Assembly (NCBI RefSeq): GCF_030052815.1 | Contig: NC_079503.1 | Location: 52,246,735 to 52,310,734 of the forward strand | DNA from: Hevea brasiliensis | Lineage: Eukaryota; Streptophyta; Magnoliopsida; Malpighiales; Euphorbiaceae | Direction: 5' to 3' | DNA: 64,000 bases | Shown here: positions 12,365-24,979 of the stretch, piece after piece | How positions within the stretch are numbered: position 1 is the first letter of the stretch | Layout of the letters: the number at the start of each line of letters is the position of its first letter | Program-made: the position numbers and the translations under genes | Notes under the pieces: generated by a model | Database searches by the model: none | What the model saw: the letters and a program-made list of their open reading frames with translations, nothing else | Told to the model about the DNA's origin: nothing

Positions 12365-14454
12365 TGAAGGAGTGGAAGCATGATAATTGGGCATTAGAAC
12401 CTTGAATTTCAAAAATTATTTCTAAGATTACATGCACCATGCCAAGTTCTTATGAACCTAATCAATTTCCAATGCCCAATTGCATACCAAAACATATTTT
12501 AGCACGAATTAAAATTTCATTTTTCATTAAAGATTATGAATTAATATTTAAATCAATTAAACCCTAACTAAAAGAGGGATTTTTAGATACTAACCTCTTG
12601 ATGCACAATTGATGCAATCTTAGGATGTTCTTAGGACCTCAAATATTGTCCCTCTAATTTCTCCACCACAAGCACACACCAAAGTAGCAATGGCAGCCCT
12701 TAGATTTGCTTCTCAAGCCTTGTCAACCAATTTTTATATGGGGTTTATGCTTTGTGAAGGTTGTATGAATGTATTGGGTGTTAGAAACACCTTTTAATAA
12801 TTTAATTCCAGAGGAAATCTAAGTTTTTCCCTTTGAATCAATTGAGAAATAGAAGAAGAGATGGTGACACCTTGTTGCCATCCCATATAAGAGCAAAGAG
12901 AGAGCGGGCTAATTTTTCTTTATAACTTTTCTTTATATACTTAGGTTAAACCCTAACTCCCTTGCTACATGTCATCACAAGATCTCATCTTGTTATTATT
13001 TAATTTAATCCTGTGAAGCCAAGTGTGAAGCTCCATTTAAATCATGACATGAGGTCTTCCATCATAGGAAGACAAGTGGCAAGATCATATAGTGCCATGT
13101 GTCACCATCTCATGAAGGCACATGTCAGCATGTGAAAAGACCAATTTGCCCTTACTCTTTAATTTGAGTTCTCAACCCAAAATTATAATTTCTCTACTTT
13201 AAATCAATTTATATCAAATATAAATTAATTAATTAATTTCTCATAATTAAATTCATATTTAATCAAATTAAATACAAATTTAATTTGTACTATACATCCA
13301 ATAACCTAGATTTGATTTCAAGTCATGCTAGGGACTTTGTAATCTTATTGCAAACCAAACCTCTTTAATTAATTAATTAAACTCTTTAATTAATTCATTA
13401 AATTTTAAATGGTGGTTAGCTTGTGTAGATGTGTGACTTACTAGGCTCATTACTTATTGGCAATGAGAAATGATATTAACTCTTAATATCATTAGAACTC
13501 TTTCTTACCGTAAATGATTTCTCTAAATCATTTCAGGCACCTCATAGACCATGGTTGACACATAGTATAGTATGCCATGACCACCCAATTAGTAATAAGG
13601 AATACCTTAAATGAACCTTTAATCATATGTTACCATGCACTAGAATCTCTTCGTTACAAAATCCTAATTCAAGCTGGAGTCATCGTTAATGTCAAACCCC
13701 ATTTGCTATGAATATTATGTTCTCTTTTAATTCAAGTTCTTGATTAATTAGATTTTCTTGTTAGAAACTCTTTCCTGACTAAATCTATCTGTCGTGGCTA
13801 GGAACTTGAAACATCAAGAACAATTAAATGAACATAAGATTTTATCCCTATTTACTTAGGGTAACGGATTCCATCTTGATCAACACCTATCTCATATATA
13901 ACTAGTAAGAGTCAACACATGCCAATATACCCATATACACTACAAGTATGAAAGCAGTATCAAACTCAAACCACCTATATACAAGATAAGATAACTATGT
14001 TATCTTAGGTCTAAAGATTATATGCACTGATATGATATATGACAATGCATTGACAAGAGTAAACTCCAAGTGCTTGTCATAAGCGTCACTGGTTTGGCCT
14101 CCTTATCTTGTATAAGTGCCTATCATATTTTTTATGTGGCGTGAGACTCACCACTCTATCTTATTTATATCTCATATAAATACCTTAGGAACAAATATCA
14201 TTACAATCTTTCTGGAAAAATCATGTCCTTTGTGAAGTATCCTCGATTGTGAACCAATTTATGATACTTTGTGTTAGAAATATTGTCACTCATATTCTTA
14301 ACAATTTAAGAATAGAATTTCTAACAAAATATTAATAGATCTTTTTTATTACATATAAATATATTGTATAAATAGAAAAGTGAAATTGCATTTTATTAAT
14401 AAAATGTGTACAAGATACATACAAAATAATATGCTCTAGGGCATACTACTAACA
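12365..14454 (-). repeat. copia-1 3' LTR
   Basis: 2090-bp LTR with ends TGAAGGAGTGG and CATACTACTAACA on the plus strand (element orientation TGTTAGTAGTATG to CCACTCCTTCA). It matches 19946-22014 end to end. In element orientation it is followed by the target site. Confidence 0.93.
12931..12940 (-). promoter_or_regulatory. Putative TATA box in copia-1 3' LTR
   Basis: The minus strand reads GTATATAAAG about 570 bp before the LTR end in element orientation. The same box is kept in the other LTR at 20513-20521, which supports it as the element's promoter, although no transcript data are available here. Confidence 0.5.
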
Positions 14455-14469
14455 ATCTCCCATTAGCAC
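14455..14469 (-). other. copia-1 polypurine tract
   Basis: Minus strand AGTGCTAATGGGAGAT lies directly before the 3' LTR start TGTTAGTAG. Its short A/G core AATGGGAGA is typical of plant copia elements. Confidence 0.8.
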
Positions 14470-15800
14470 TAGAGCTATTCATTACAATATCTTAGACCCA
14501 TCTTCTCAAGATGTCAGTCTAACTGAGCTTGTGACACAGGCTTTGTGAATGGATTAGTTGGATTTTCAGCTGATGCTATTTTCTGCATGGCTACATCACC
14601 TCGCCCAACTATCGCTCTGATAATGTTGTAGTGCCTTTCTATGTGTTCGGATTTCTAGTGAGACTGGGGTTCCTTAACCTATATGATTACTCCTTTATTG
14701 TCATAGTAGAGAGGAACTGCAGACTCAATGGAAGGAACTACTGCAAGTTCTGTCACGAGCTTCTTTATACAAATAGCCTCTTTTATAGCATCTGATGCAG
14801 CAATGTACTCGGCCTCTATAGTGGAATCAGCAGTCGTACTCTGTTTAGAACTCTTTTGACTAACTGCACCTCCATTACAAATGAACACAAACCCAGAGGC
14901 AGACTTTCTATCATTGATATATGATTGAAAATCAAAATCCGTATAACCATCCAATTACAAGTTACCACCTCCACAAATCAAGAATAAATCCTTAGTTCTT
15001 CTCAAGTACTTAAGGATATTCTTGATAGCTATCCAATATTCCAAACCTGGATTGGATTGAAACCTACTAGTCAAACTAACAGCATATGCGATATCTGGCC
15101 TAGTACACAACATTGCATACATTAAACTTTTAATAGCCGAAGCATATGGAATTCTGGCCATTTTATCTCTTTCTTCTGGTGTCTTTGGAGACATCTCTTT
15201 AGAAATGTGGATACCATGTCTTACTGGTAACAATCCTCTCTTAGAATCAAGCATGTTAAACCTCTTTAACACATTTTCCAAGTATAGACTTTGGGATAAA
15301 CCAATTATTCTTTTCGCTCTATCTCTATAGATGCAAATTCCAAGAATATAGGTTGCCTCCCCTAAGTTTTTCATGGAGAATGTATTTGACAACCATATCT
15401 TGACAATTGTCAACATACCTATGCCATTACCTATCAATAGAATGTCATCCATATATAAGACAAGGAAAGTGACAGCATTATCACTAACCTTCTTATATAC
15501 ACATGGTTCATCCACATTTTTGATAGAACAAAATGACTTAATGGCTTCATCAAAATGGATGTTCCAACTCTTCGAAGCTTTTTTTAACCCATAAATGGAT
15601 CGCTTTAGCTTGCACACCTTAGAAATATCTTGGGATTCAAAACCCTTAGGTTGTTCTATGAAAATGTTTTCATCAATGTATCCATTGAGAAAAGCTATTT
15701 TGACATCCATCTGCCAAATCTCAAAATCATAGTATGCAACTATTGCTAATAGAATCCTAATTGATTTTAAGCATGGCAACAGGCGAGAAAGTCTCCTCAT
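14470..15800 (-). pseudogene. copia-1 reverse transcriptase and RNase H
   Basis: The minus strand carries 281 open codons (15800-14955) of copia-type reverse transcriptase: QMDVKIAFLNG near the start, the polymerase active-site motif YMDD followed by ILLIGN in the middle, and TRPDIAYAV near the end. One stop separates it from the RNase H part (14954-14679) with a GYTDFD motif (canonical family motif has D at the final position), KSASGFVF and EAEYIAASDA. Weak homology continues to about 14480. RT copies the RNA into DNA and RNase H removes the RNA strand. The piece upstream of 15800 is frame-shifted against it. Confidence 0.92.
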
Positions 15801-17035
15801 AGTCGATTCCTTGCCTTTGGCGAAACCCTTTCTCTAATAGCCTTGCTTTATAGGTCTCTACCTTTCCATCAGAACCCTATAGGTACAATACCTTTAGGTG
15901 GGTCAACAAGGTCCCAAACTTGGTTCTTATATATGGAATCAATTTCGGATTTCATAACTTCAATCCATTTTGAAGAATCTACATCTTAAATAGCTTCTTC
16001 ATAGGTAAGAGGATCATCTCCATGATCTATTTCTTCATGAGTAAATGACTCTTGTTCATCTTTATGAAGAAAACCATATCTCACTGGTGGGTGAGATATC
16101 TTGGTCGATCTGTAAGGAATTACTGTAGATATTTCATCAATAGGTGTAGGTTAACTAGATGGATGTATATCCATTTGATCTGTTGGTTGGTTAGAATTCT
16201 CCAATTCTAACTCTATTTGCCTTCCTTTGCCACCTTCTTGAATAAACTGTTGTTCAAGAAATATGGCATCTCTGCTTACCACAACCTTTTGTGATGTAGG
16301 AAAATAAAAATAATATCCAAAACTTTCTTTTGGATATCTAACAAATTGACCTTTTTCTGATTTGGTTTCCAATTTATCAATGTTCAGCTTTTTAATATAA
16401 GCTAAACAACCCCAAATCTTAACATGCTTAAGACATAGTTTTCTTCCATGTCATATCTCATAAGGTGTGGAAGAAACTGATTTAGATGGAATCCAATTCA
16501 GAATATGCAAAGCTGATTCTTATGCAAATCCCCAAAAGGAGACTGGCATATCAATATAGCTCATCATACTGTGTACCATATCTAATAAGGTACGATTTCT
16601 CCTTTCAGATACACTATTTAATTGTGGCGTTCCTGGAGGAGTCAGCTAGGAGACAATGCCATGCTCTTTTAAGTATTCACCAAATTCAATACTTAAGTAT
16701 TCAACTCCATGATCTGATCAAAGAGTTTTAATACTTTTTCCTATTTGATTTTCTACTTCAGATTTAAATTCTTTGAACTTTTCAAAGGATTCATGTTTTT
16801 ATTTCATCAAATACAAATACCCAAACCTTGATTTATCATCAGTGAAGGTAATAAAGTAATGAAAACCGCCTCTATCCATTTTCTTAAATGGACCACATAC
16901 ATCACTGTGTATAAGTTCCAAAATATTTTCAGCTCTTAACCCCTGTCCAACAAAAGGCGATCTAGTCATTTTTCCTTGAAGGCAGAATTCACAAGTTGGC
17001 GTAGGCTCAGAACCTAATGAGGATAAAATCTTCAT
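15801..17035 (-). pseudogene. copia-1 integrase and linker to RT
   Basis: The integrase zinc-binding end is seen as CEFCLQGKM near 16985, followed by the catalytic core start LIHSDVCGP (first Asp) and TFTDDKSRFGYLYLMK near 16800. Further down the minus strand the second catalytic Asp region reads SDHGVEYLS near 16700, and a YxYxFPT block with the linker region lies at 16372-16151 (73 open codons). At least six stops, several from Trp codons turned into TGA or TAG, interrupt the frame. Integrase would insert the cDNA; this copy is inactive. Confidence 0.85.
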
Positions 17036-17690
17036 TTTCTCCAGCTTTGTAATCCTATCTTCTACAACATCACCTAATCTTAATTACCAAATATATTTTG
17101 AACTTGAGTTGATTTTCATCATGGCATTACATTCATTTAGATTGCTTGCATTAGATTTGTATTTAACATTATTATCTAAATAATAAAGTCCATCATGCAT
17201 ATAACCCGAGCCAACATATTTATTTCCAAATTAAATATTGCAAACATCATTTGTGAACTGAAATTCATAGCCATTTCTAGTCAAACTAGATATAGAAATG
17301 ATGTTCTTAAAAGTATTAGGTACACACAAAACATTATTTAAATGCAAAACATATCCATACATGTATAATGATTTAGATCCTATGGCTAACACTTCAATAG
17401 TTGAGCCATTGCCAACCCGGAGTCTAATATCTCGTGACTGCAAGTTGTTGCTACTTACTAGTTCCTGCATATTAAAAGTAATATGAGAACTAGTACCAGT
17501 ATCTAAACCCCAAGCTATAGATAAACTATGAGTATCATCAGAATCTAAATAACAAGACACAGACATACCTTCTGAAGGTCTATCCTTCTTGTCCTTTAGA
17601 GAAGCAAGATACTCTGGGCAGTTTATTTTCCAGTGCCCATCTTTCTAGCAGTGGAAACACTTTCCCTTACTTTTGTTAACTTCGGTCTTG
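17036..17690 (-). pseudogene. copia-1 nucleocapsid zinc knuckle, protease and GAG-pre-integrase
   Basis: On the minus strand a CCHC knuckle (C-x2-C-x4-H-x4-C) lies at about 17660-17620, but an in-frame TAG sits between its second Cys and its His. The protease follows as 111 open codons (17566-17231) with the active-site motif LDTGTSSH and the downstream hydrophobic LHNVL-like block (LNNVLCVPN). The GAG-pre-integrase region continues with stops to 17036. The protease would cleave the gag-pol polyprotein. Confidence 0.85.
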
Positions 17691-17695
17691 CCCTT

Positions 17696-18433
17696 CTATT
17701 TGGCTATCTTCTTGGAAGGTCCAGGAATTTGAGGTTCCTTATTCTTATTACCCTTCTTCTTTTTTGACTTTCCAACAGAAGAAAAAGATGTAATCAAAGC
17801 CACCTCTTTTCCTTTATTGCTCAGTATATTCTTTTGGGTAATAACCAGCATGTTAAGCAACCCAGCCAAAGTACACTCTTGCTTTGTCATATGGAAATTT
17901 GTCACAAAATTCTCAAATGAATCAGGCAGGGACTGAAGGATCAAATCCGTCTGCAGTTGGAAATCCATGTGAAAATCAAGATGTTCCGGCTGCTCAATAA
18001 GCCGAATTATCTTGTGGACATGATCTCCTACATTCTGTACCTCAAATATCCTCTCGCGGAATAGCTGTCTAGATTTCTTATACCTAGCATTCCTGCTATG
18101 CTCACCATACAACTCTTGCAGGTGAAGGAGGATCTCACTTACACTTTGCATATTTTCATGCTGCTTCTGTAACTCATTACTCATAGAAGCAAGCATGTAA
18201 CATTTGGCTCTCATATCATGCTCCTTCCACTTATCTAAAGTTTCTAGTTCCTCTTGAGTGGCCTCTGGAGTTAAGGGACTAGGAACCTTTGAGTCTAAAT
18301 CATATCCAATATGTTCTAGGTTCAGGACAAGTTTTAAATTTCTGAGCCAATAAGAAAGATTAGGTCCCGTCAAACTATTATGATCAAGTATGCTTGCAAG
18401 GATATTAGATGGTGGTGGTTATTGTGTGCTCAT
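17696..18433 (-). pseudogene. copia-1 gag (UBN2-type capsid)
   Basis: An ATG at 18433 opens a short reading frame that meets TAA after four codons; the same frame then stays open for the whole capsid part, including 225 codons from the internal ATG at 18373 to 17696. Features of copia gag of the UBN2 family are visible: NLSYWLRNLK near the start, an MSNELQKQHE block, LHLQELYGE and the LPDSFENFV motif near 17940. It ends in a Lys-rich stretch and stops just before the zinc knuckle. Gag packages the element RNA. Apart from the early stop this is the best preserved gene of the element. Confidence 0.88.
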
Positions 18434-19930
18434 TATTATCAGAAAATTAACTACAAAAAATAACTAGATTAATTAGTAAATGTATCAAGTAAAAAACCAA
18501 AATGATTATGGTCTTTTAATCAAATTGGTCCTCCCATCCTACACTTCCAAAGTAGGAAACAAAAATCCTAGTTGGATAGATTTCTAGTGGGTGATTGAAT
18601 TCTTATAGTCTTATTGATCATCCTCAGGCACATCCATTATTAGAACCACAATAGACTATAAGTGAGCAACTCCTTGGCCATCACATCTCATGTGAGGTTC
18701 AATCATTTATTTAGCCCTTAATGCTCAAAATCTCAGGCACATCCATTATTGATTTATCTTGCATTAGTTAAGTTGATCCCATTGAGCTAGTAAACATGCA
18801 AATAATTTTAATGTCCTCATGCACATCCATTATTAGCCACCAACTATTTACATATTTGCAATATCTTATGCTTAACAATTATTCTTAAGAAAATCTCTTA
18901 AATAAATGCATCACATGCAAGTATTTAAAATTTCTTAAAATAATTGCCTCAATGGAAGGCCATGATATAATTACCTTAATTATACCATTTCCAACTTAAT
19001 CATTTGTTTGGAAGATTTTATGGTTGACTTAATTACTATTATGGTCTCACTTTGCACATTATCCAATTGGCATGCATATATCATATACTTGCATACATTC
19101 TCATACATCTCATGCATACATGGATAAACAAATAATATGGTATGATCATGGAATTTCTAAGGGATTCAATTCTGAGCCACCAAGAATTGAATCAGGGCAT
19201 TCCTAAGTGTATTTCATTCATTCATTTTACAAGAGTTGCTGAAGGAGTGCATAATCAACACTTGATCTTGATTTCCTCCTACTGGTCCCACCAATGCTCT
19301 TAACCTTCTTAATATTTTTGCAATCCAATTACATTGTAATCCTTGGCATACCAAGGCGAATTTACAAGAATATGGACTTTAAAGTCCTCAAATAAATTAA
19401 ATTACAACCCAAATTATTACAACATTTATAATATATGCCACTAAAATAAAATTAATTATTTTACATCCCAAAGAAGAATAAAAGAAATAAATCCAATCAC
19501 ATTGGTCTTTTATTGTCCATAATCATCCATCATGCATATTAAAATTTAACAATTAAATAAAATGAACATACTAAAATTAAATTGAATATCACATATTCAG
19601 CCAAAATTTAGATTTGAATCTCATTCAAATAAATTTAAATTTAAAAATCTTTTCCAAATTTAATACAGTGAAAACAATTTTCAAAATTAATTGTGTTATT
19701 AAAATTCCTAATTAAATAATTTAATTAGGTATGGGCCTAATTATGAGCCTTAAGATATACAATAATTGCATGATTGGCCCATAAACCAAGCGCATAATTC
19801 AAACACTCCCTAGGGGTGTTCTTCACATTCATGCTGCCACCATGGTGAGATCCAAATAGCTTTAGATCAATCCAAATTTGATTCAATCACACAATTAAAC
19901 CTTATAAACAATCTTAATGGCAAAAAACCT
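18434..19930 (-). other. copia-1 untranslated leader (~1.5 kb)
   Basis: No coding sequence is seen between the primer binding site and gag. It is unusually long for a copia leader. A motif GGCACATCCATTATT occurs three times close to gag (18625-18642, 18734-18750 and, with one change before it, 18818-18836). Leaders of this kind normally hold packaging signals; that role is inference here. Confidence 0.7.
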
Positions 19931-19931
19931 G

Positions 19932-19943
19932 GCTCTGATACCA
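19932..19943 (-). other. copia-1 primer binding site
   Basis: Minus strand TGGTATCAGAGC, then CAGG, begins two bases after the 5' LTR. It is the perfect 12-base complement to the 3' end of initiator methionine tRNA, the usual primer of plant copia elements. Confidence 0.95.
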
Positions 19944-19945
19944 AT

Positions 19946-22014
19946 TGAAGGAGTGGAAGCGTGATAATTGGGCATTAGAACCTTGAATTTCAAAAATTAT
20001 TTCTAAGGTTACATGTGCCATACCAAGTTTCTTATGAACCTAATCAATTTTCAATGCTCAATTGCATACCAAAACATATTTTAGCATGCATTAAAATTTT
20101 ATTTGCCATTAAAGATTATGAATTAACATTTAATTCATTTAAACCCTAACTAAAAGAGGGATTTTTTGGTACTAACCTCTTGATGCACAAGTGATGCAAT
20201 CTTAAAATGTTCTTAGGACCCCAAATGTTGTCCCTCTAGTTTGTCCACCATAAGCACACACTAAAGTAGCAATGGTAGCCCCTAGATTTGCTCCTCAAGC
20301 CTTGTCAACCAATTTTGAGATGGGGTTTATACTTTGTGAAGGTTGTGTGAATGTATTGGGTGTTAGAAACACTTTCTAATAATTTAATTCAAGAGGAAAT
20401 CTAAGTTTTTCCCTTTGAATCAATTAAGAAATAGAAGAAGAGATGGAGACACCTTGTTGCCATCCCATATAAGAGAAAAGAGAGAGTGGGCTGATTTTTC
20501 TTTATAACCTCTCTTTATATACTTAGGTCAAACCCTAATCCCTTGCCACATGTCATCACAAGATCCCATCTTGTTATTATTTGATTTAATCCTATGAAGC
20601 CAAGTGTGAAGCTCCATTTAAATCATGACATGAGGTCTTCCATCATAGGAAGACAAGTGGCAAGATCATATGGTGCCATGTGTCACCATCTCATGGTGCC
20701 ACATGTTACCATGTAAAAAGACCAATTTGCCCTTACTCTTTAATTTGAGTTCTCAACCTAAAATTATAATTTCTCCTCTTTAAATCAATTTATATCAAAT
20801 GTAAATTAATTAATTAATTAATCTCCATTAATTAATTTTTGATAATTAAATTCATATTTATTCAAATTAAATACAAATTTAATTTATACTATACATCTAA
20901 TAACCTAGATTTGATTTCAAGTCATGCTAGGGACTTTGCAATCTTATTGCAAACCAAACCTCTTTAATTAATTAATTAAACTCTTTAATTAATCAATTAA
21001 ATCACATTTTAAATGGTGATTAGCTTGTGTAGATGTGTGACTTACTAGGCTCATTACTTATTGGCAATGAGAAATGATATTAACTCTTAATATCATTAGA
21101 ACTCTTTCTTACCATAAATGATTTCTCTAAATCATTTCAGGCACCTCATAGACCATGGTTGACACCTAGAATAGTATGCCACGGCCACCCAATCAGTAAT
21201 AAGGAATACCTTAAATGAATCTCTCCATTACAAAATCCCAATTCGAGCTGGAGTCATGGTTAATTTCAAACCCCATTTGCTATGAACATTAGGTTCTCTT
21301 TTAATTCCAGTATTAGATTTTCTTGTCAGAAACTCTTTTCTGTCTAAATATGTCTATCCAAGCCAAGAACTTGAAACATCAAGAATAATTAAATGAACAT
21401 AGGATTTTATCCCTATTTACTTAGGGTAACGGATTCCATCTTGATCAACACCTATCTCCATATATAACTAGTAGGAGCCAACACATGCCCATATACCCAT
21501 ACACAGTACAAGTATGAAAGCAGTATCAAACTTAAACCACCTATATACAAGATAACTGTGTTTTCTCAGGTCTAAAGATTATATGCATTAACATGATTTA
21601 TGACAATGCATTGACAAGAGTAAACTCCATGTCCTTGTCATAAGCATCACTGATTCGGCCTACTTATCATGTATAAGTGTCTATCATATTTGTTATGTGG
21701 CATGAGACTCACCACTCCATCTTATTTATGTCTCATATAAAAACATTGGGAACAAACATATTATAATCTTTCTAGATAAGTCATGTCCTTTGTGAAGTAT
21801 CCTCGATTGTGAATCAATTTATGATACTTTGTGCTAGAAATACTATCACTCATATTCTTAACAACTTAAGAATAGAATTTATAACAAAATATCAATGGAC
21901 CTTTTCTCTTACACATAAATATATTATGTAAACGAAAAAGTAAAATTGCCTTTTATTAATAAAAAGTGTACAAGATATATACAAAATGATATGTTCTAGG
22001 GCATACTACTAACA
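19946..22014 (-). repeat. copia-1 5' LTR
   Basis: 2069-bp LTR, bounded by TGAAGGAGTGG and TACTACTAACA on the plus strand, matching 12365-14454. The conserved TATA-like box is at 20513-20521. Small indels (for example a TTAATTAA stretch near 20810) separate the copies. Confidence 0.93.
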
Positions 22015-24943
22015 TACTCATATAGGCAGTACTGCTATATGTAGTCCCTAATTAGTATACCAATCGATCCTATATATATTGAAGCCTAAGTTTACTTTGG
22101 GCAATTAAGCATTATTAATTATTTAATAGAATTTTCATATCAATGTATAGTGGAAAAGTGGGTCCCACATACCTATTTCATGTAATTTAGTATGTAGTGA
22201 CTTATTAGGGATAAGTCTGTACCAAAAAAGATTTATTTCAAGAACCTTTCTTTAGGTTTAGTTTTACTGTCTTGATTTTGCATATCAAATTGAGTAATTT
22301 GTGGCCACTGTTTGGCCCCACTTCCTCCATGGAAGTTGTTCTTCTATGTCTTTTCTTTATTTTCCTTTTCTAATCAAGTCATTTGGATTTGTATAACTCA
22401 AGTTATGGTCAATTAACCATAACTGGTTCAGTTGTAAATTCTGGTTCCTTAACTAGGCAGTTTTGGTGTCATATTTTACCAATTTATTTGAATAGGTTAT
22501 AGTAACATTTAGGCCTAGTGTTCTTCATAGGATTTGTTTCCCTATGTCTTATGGTCACTTAGAATTTTTAGTTGCAATTTTTCAAGTTGTGTAGAATTAA
22601 TCATAGCCACATTATTTGCCTAGACTCAAATGTCCTATACTAACATGATTCCCATTTAGGTTAGTAAATTTGACCCAAAATTTAAGTTTCTTACATTTAA
22701 AATTTGAGGAAGGTGTTTAAAATAAAATTAAAGCCCTATTTCTTAGGTTTCAAGAACTATGTGGCACATCTCAATTGAAGTTTTCTGATGAGAGATGTGA
22801 CTAAAAGAATATTCTAGCATCAATGGTCACTTATGCAATTTCTAGATTTTGTGCACATACTTGACCTAGCCAATTGACCTATTTCTCTTGATTTTTGGGT
22901 TCTAGTCAGAATAGCAATATTGTAGGTCTATCTCTTATTGAAAATTTGGTACTGGTTTCAGGGAATTTGGATCTCTGTGGACCACATTATGGCCCTTTTA
23001 CCAAAACTGGTCAAGTGGACTATGTTTAACAAATCTGGGCAGTTTTGGTTCTGGACAGATTTGATATCCCAACTTGGGTAAGTAATTTGGTTTAGTTAGT
23101 GACATTTCTGGGCTCTCTTTTCTTCACAGAAGTTGTAGCCCTATGTCTAAGCTTTCCAATGATATAAATTTCAAATTATTTGGATCTATCTAGAGTGAGA
23201 TATGACCAAATGAATGTACACTATTCATTTAGTCAATTTTTTTGGGTTCACAATTTAGTAATCAAGGTTAGGGTAGAATTTAGGTCACTTTTTGTACAGA
23301 ATTTAGACATGGTTTCTGCATAGAAAATGGTACATTTTAGGTCTACTTTTACCTTCAATTAGCCTCATACTAATTGGAGCCACACAAATTTGGTTATGGC
23401 TCAAAACATTCACTGATTTTAACAATTCTCAACCTGCACAAAAGAACACTCCCAAATTTTCAATTTCCTCCAACTCCCTTACTTCAAATAGCATACATGG
23501 CACTTCTAATTATCATCAATCATCTCAATACAATCAATTTCTAGCAATTTATATAAGTCTCCAATAATCAATTCAAAACCCTAATTCAAATGGTCAAAAT
23601 CAGCAATATACACATGAAAATAATTTGCTAGTACATGTAACTTCAACCACCAACATGTAATTCACTTTCACTTATCCATCAATACCATTAATCACTATTT
23701 AAATTCATGAAATTATCAATCTCCTAAGTTCCTCAAGGCTGCCGATTTGAATGATTACACTAAGTCTTTAATAATTATTCAAACTCTAATTCAAATTGTC
23801 AACCTCAAACATATACATGCAATTAAATTCTAATACTTATAATCACCTTAATCAACATCACTAATCACCATTATAAGCAAATCACCTTAATCAACATCAC
23901 TAATCACCATTATAAGCAGGAATTCATCAAACTCTCAAGGAAAACTGAGGCTGCCGAAATGGGGTTCACAATTACTCATCATTTTCATTCAAATTTCTCA
24001 TCATATCAACTCATTTCAATGTTTAACTAAGAAAGGAAGAGAAATTATGCACTAACCTTTAGATGACCACTTCTTAACCTTGTGAAAACTTCACCCAATC
24101 TTTTTTTTCTTTCTGCCTATAGTCTTCCCAAGATGTGAGGATAAACTTTAATGAAGTGGACTTGTGATTTTAGGTTGAAAATGAGGAGAATTTAAGCTTG
24201 CATGAAAGAGCTCTCATGGAGGAATTGAGAGAACCATATTCGGCCATTTGATGATGTAAGGAAGAAGATGAAGTTGTGAGTGGAGAGATTTGTCTTCTAA
24301 TGCCCTTTTATACTCCCACTAACTTTGGTTTAATTATTATAATAATCAAGTTTTAATATTTCTAATAATACCCCCCATATTTCCTTTAATTATGTTACAA
24401 ATGTAATTTCATATTTTCATGGGATTTTCAAAATTTTAATATCACTTATTTTAATGGACATTTAGGTCAAAAGTCAACTCTAGGTGTCAAACAACCAAAA
24501 TGCCCCTCTTCGGGTTATAGTCTCACTTTTTTGGTAATACAGACTAAATCCCTGATATGACGATTCCTTTAATTTTAATTTTCATCTGTACCGATTAACT
24601 AAATTTTCTTTGACATTTTTAATGTCATTTGTATCTTAGTAGACCTTTAATTATGTCCCGAAATTATTTTCTAGGGTTCCTCGCAGGTTTGGGGTCGTCA
24701 ACTGTCTACACAATGACTTCCCAGTACGGTCACCCATTGCTAGAACTGCAGCTCGTTTAACCTAGTTACATTTCATGTCTTTCATTTTTCCTTAATTTTT
24801 CTTGTATTTTCTTTTCATTTATTCTATCATTTTATGCCTCCTCACTATCAATTAAGTGTAGTTCTAGACATCTTAGCTGTCTAGACAGACATTAGTTGTT
24901 GAAACAGTAGAACGTACGGACTACCTACGGTGAAGTTATTACA
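22015..24943 (-). mobile_element. Element A 5' LTR, second part
   Basis: Continues the LTR interrupted by copia-1; TACTC (22015-22019) is the right copy of the target duplication. It parallels 6555-9384 of the 3' LTR and ends GTTATTACA at 24943 after the conserved terminal block with palindrome CTGTCTAGACAG (24877-24888). A 39-bp tandem duplication at 23842-23919 is absent from the 3' LTR. Non-coding. Confidence 0.85.
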
Positions 24944-24964
24944 ACATAAAGTGAGGGTGTTACA
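24944..24964 (-). repeat. Element B 3' LTR, terminal remnant
   Basis: ACATAAAGTGAGGGTGTTAC plus A is the end of a Tekay LTR, matching the end of B's 5' LTR (CCTAAAGTGAGGGAGTTACA). It follows a complete LTR end of element A (24943), so two LTR ends occur within 21 bp. This shows A landed in B's 3' LTR. Confidence 0.75.
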
Positions 24965-24979
24965 ATTCTTCCCCTATAA
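24965..24979 (-). other. Element B polypurine tract
   Basis: Minus strand TATAGGGGAAGAAT directly abuts the LTR start TGTAACACCC. The bases before it still encode the chromodomain protein tail, as in element I. Confidence 0.85.

Larger units (their letters stand above)
12365..22014 (-). mobile_element. copia-1: complete Ty1/copia retrotransposon (9650 bp)
   Basis: A full element with two LTRs (12365-14454 and 19946-22014), primer binding site, polypurine tract and gag-PR-INT-RT-RNase H in the order that defines Ty1/copia, all on the minus strand. It is flanked by a perfect 5-bp target duplication TACTC (12360-12364 and 22015-22019) and interrupts the 5' LTR of element A; joining the flanks restores the uninterrupted sequence seen at about 6540-6560. 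The two LTRs differ by several per cent by eye, so the insertion is not recent. All coding parts carry stops. Confidence 0.95.
5941..24943 (-). mobile_element. Element A: deleted Tekay chromovirus (whole visible extent)
   Basis: Gypsy element on the minus strand: 3' LTR 5941-9384, internal region 9385-11350, 5' LTR 11351-12364 continued at 22015-24943 after the nested copia-1. The internal region is only about 2 kb against about 5 kb expected, because almost all of pol is missing. Its right end (GTTATTACA, 24943) lies inside the 3' LTR of element B, followed by candidate target duplication ACATA (24944-24948) and the last bases of B's LTR. It could move only with proteins supplied by another element. 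Confidence 0.75.

Noticed and set aside
18625..18836. CRISPR-like array from the three-fold motif
   Set aside because: Short, irregularly spaced, in a plant retrotransposon leader.
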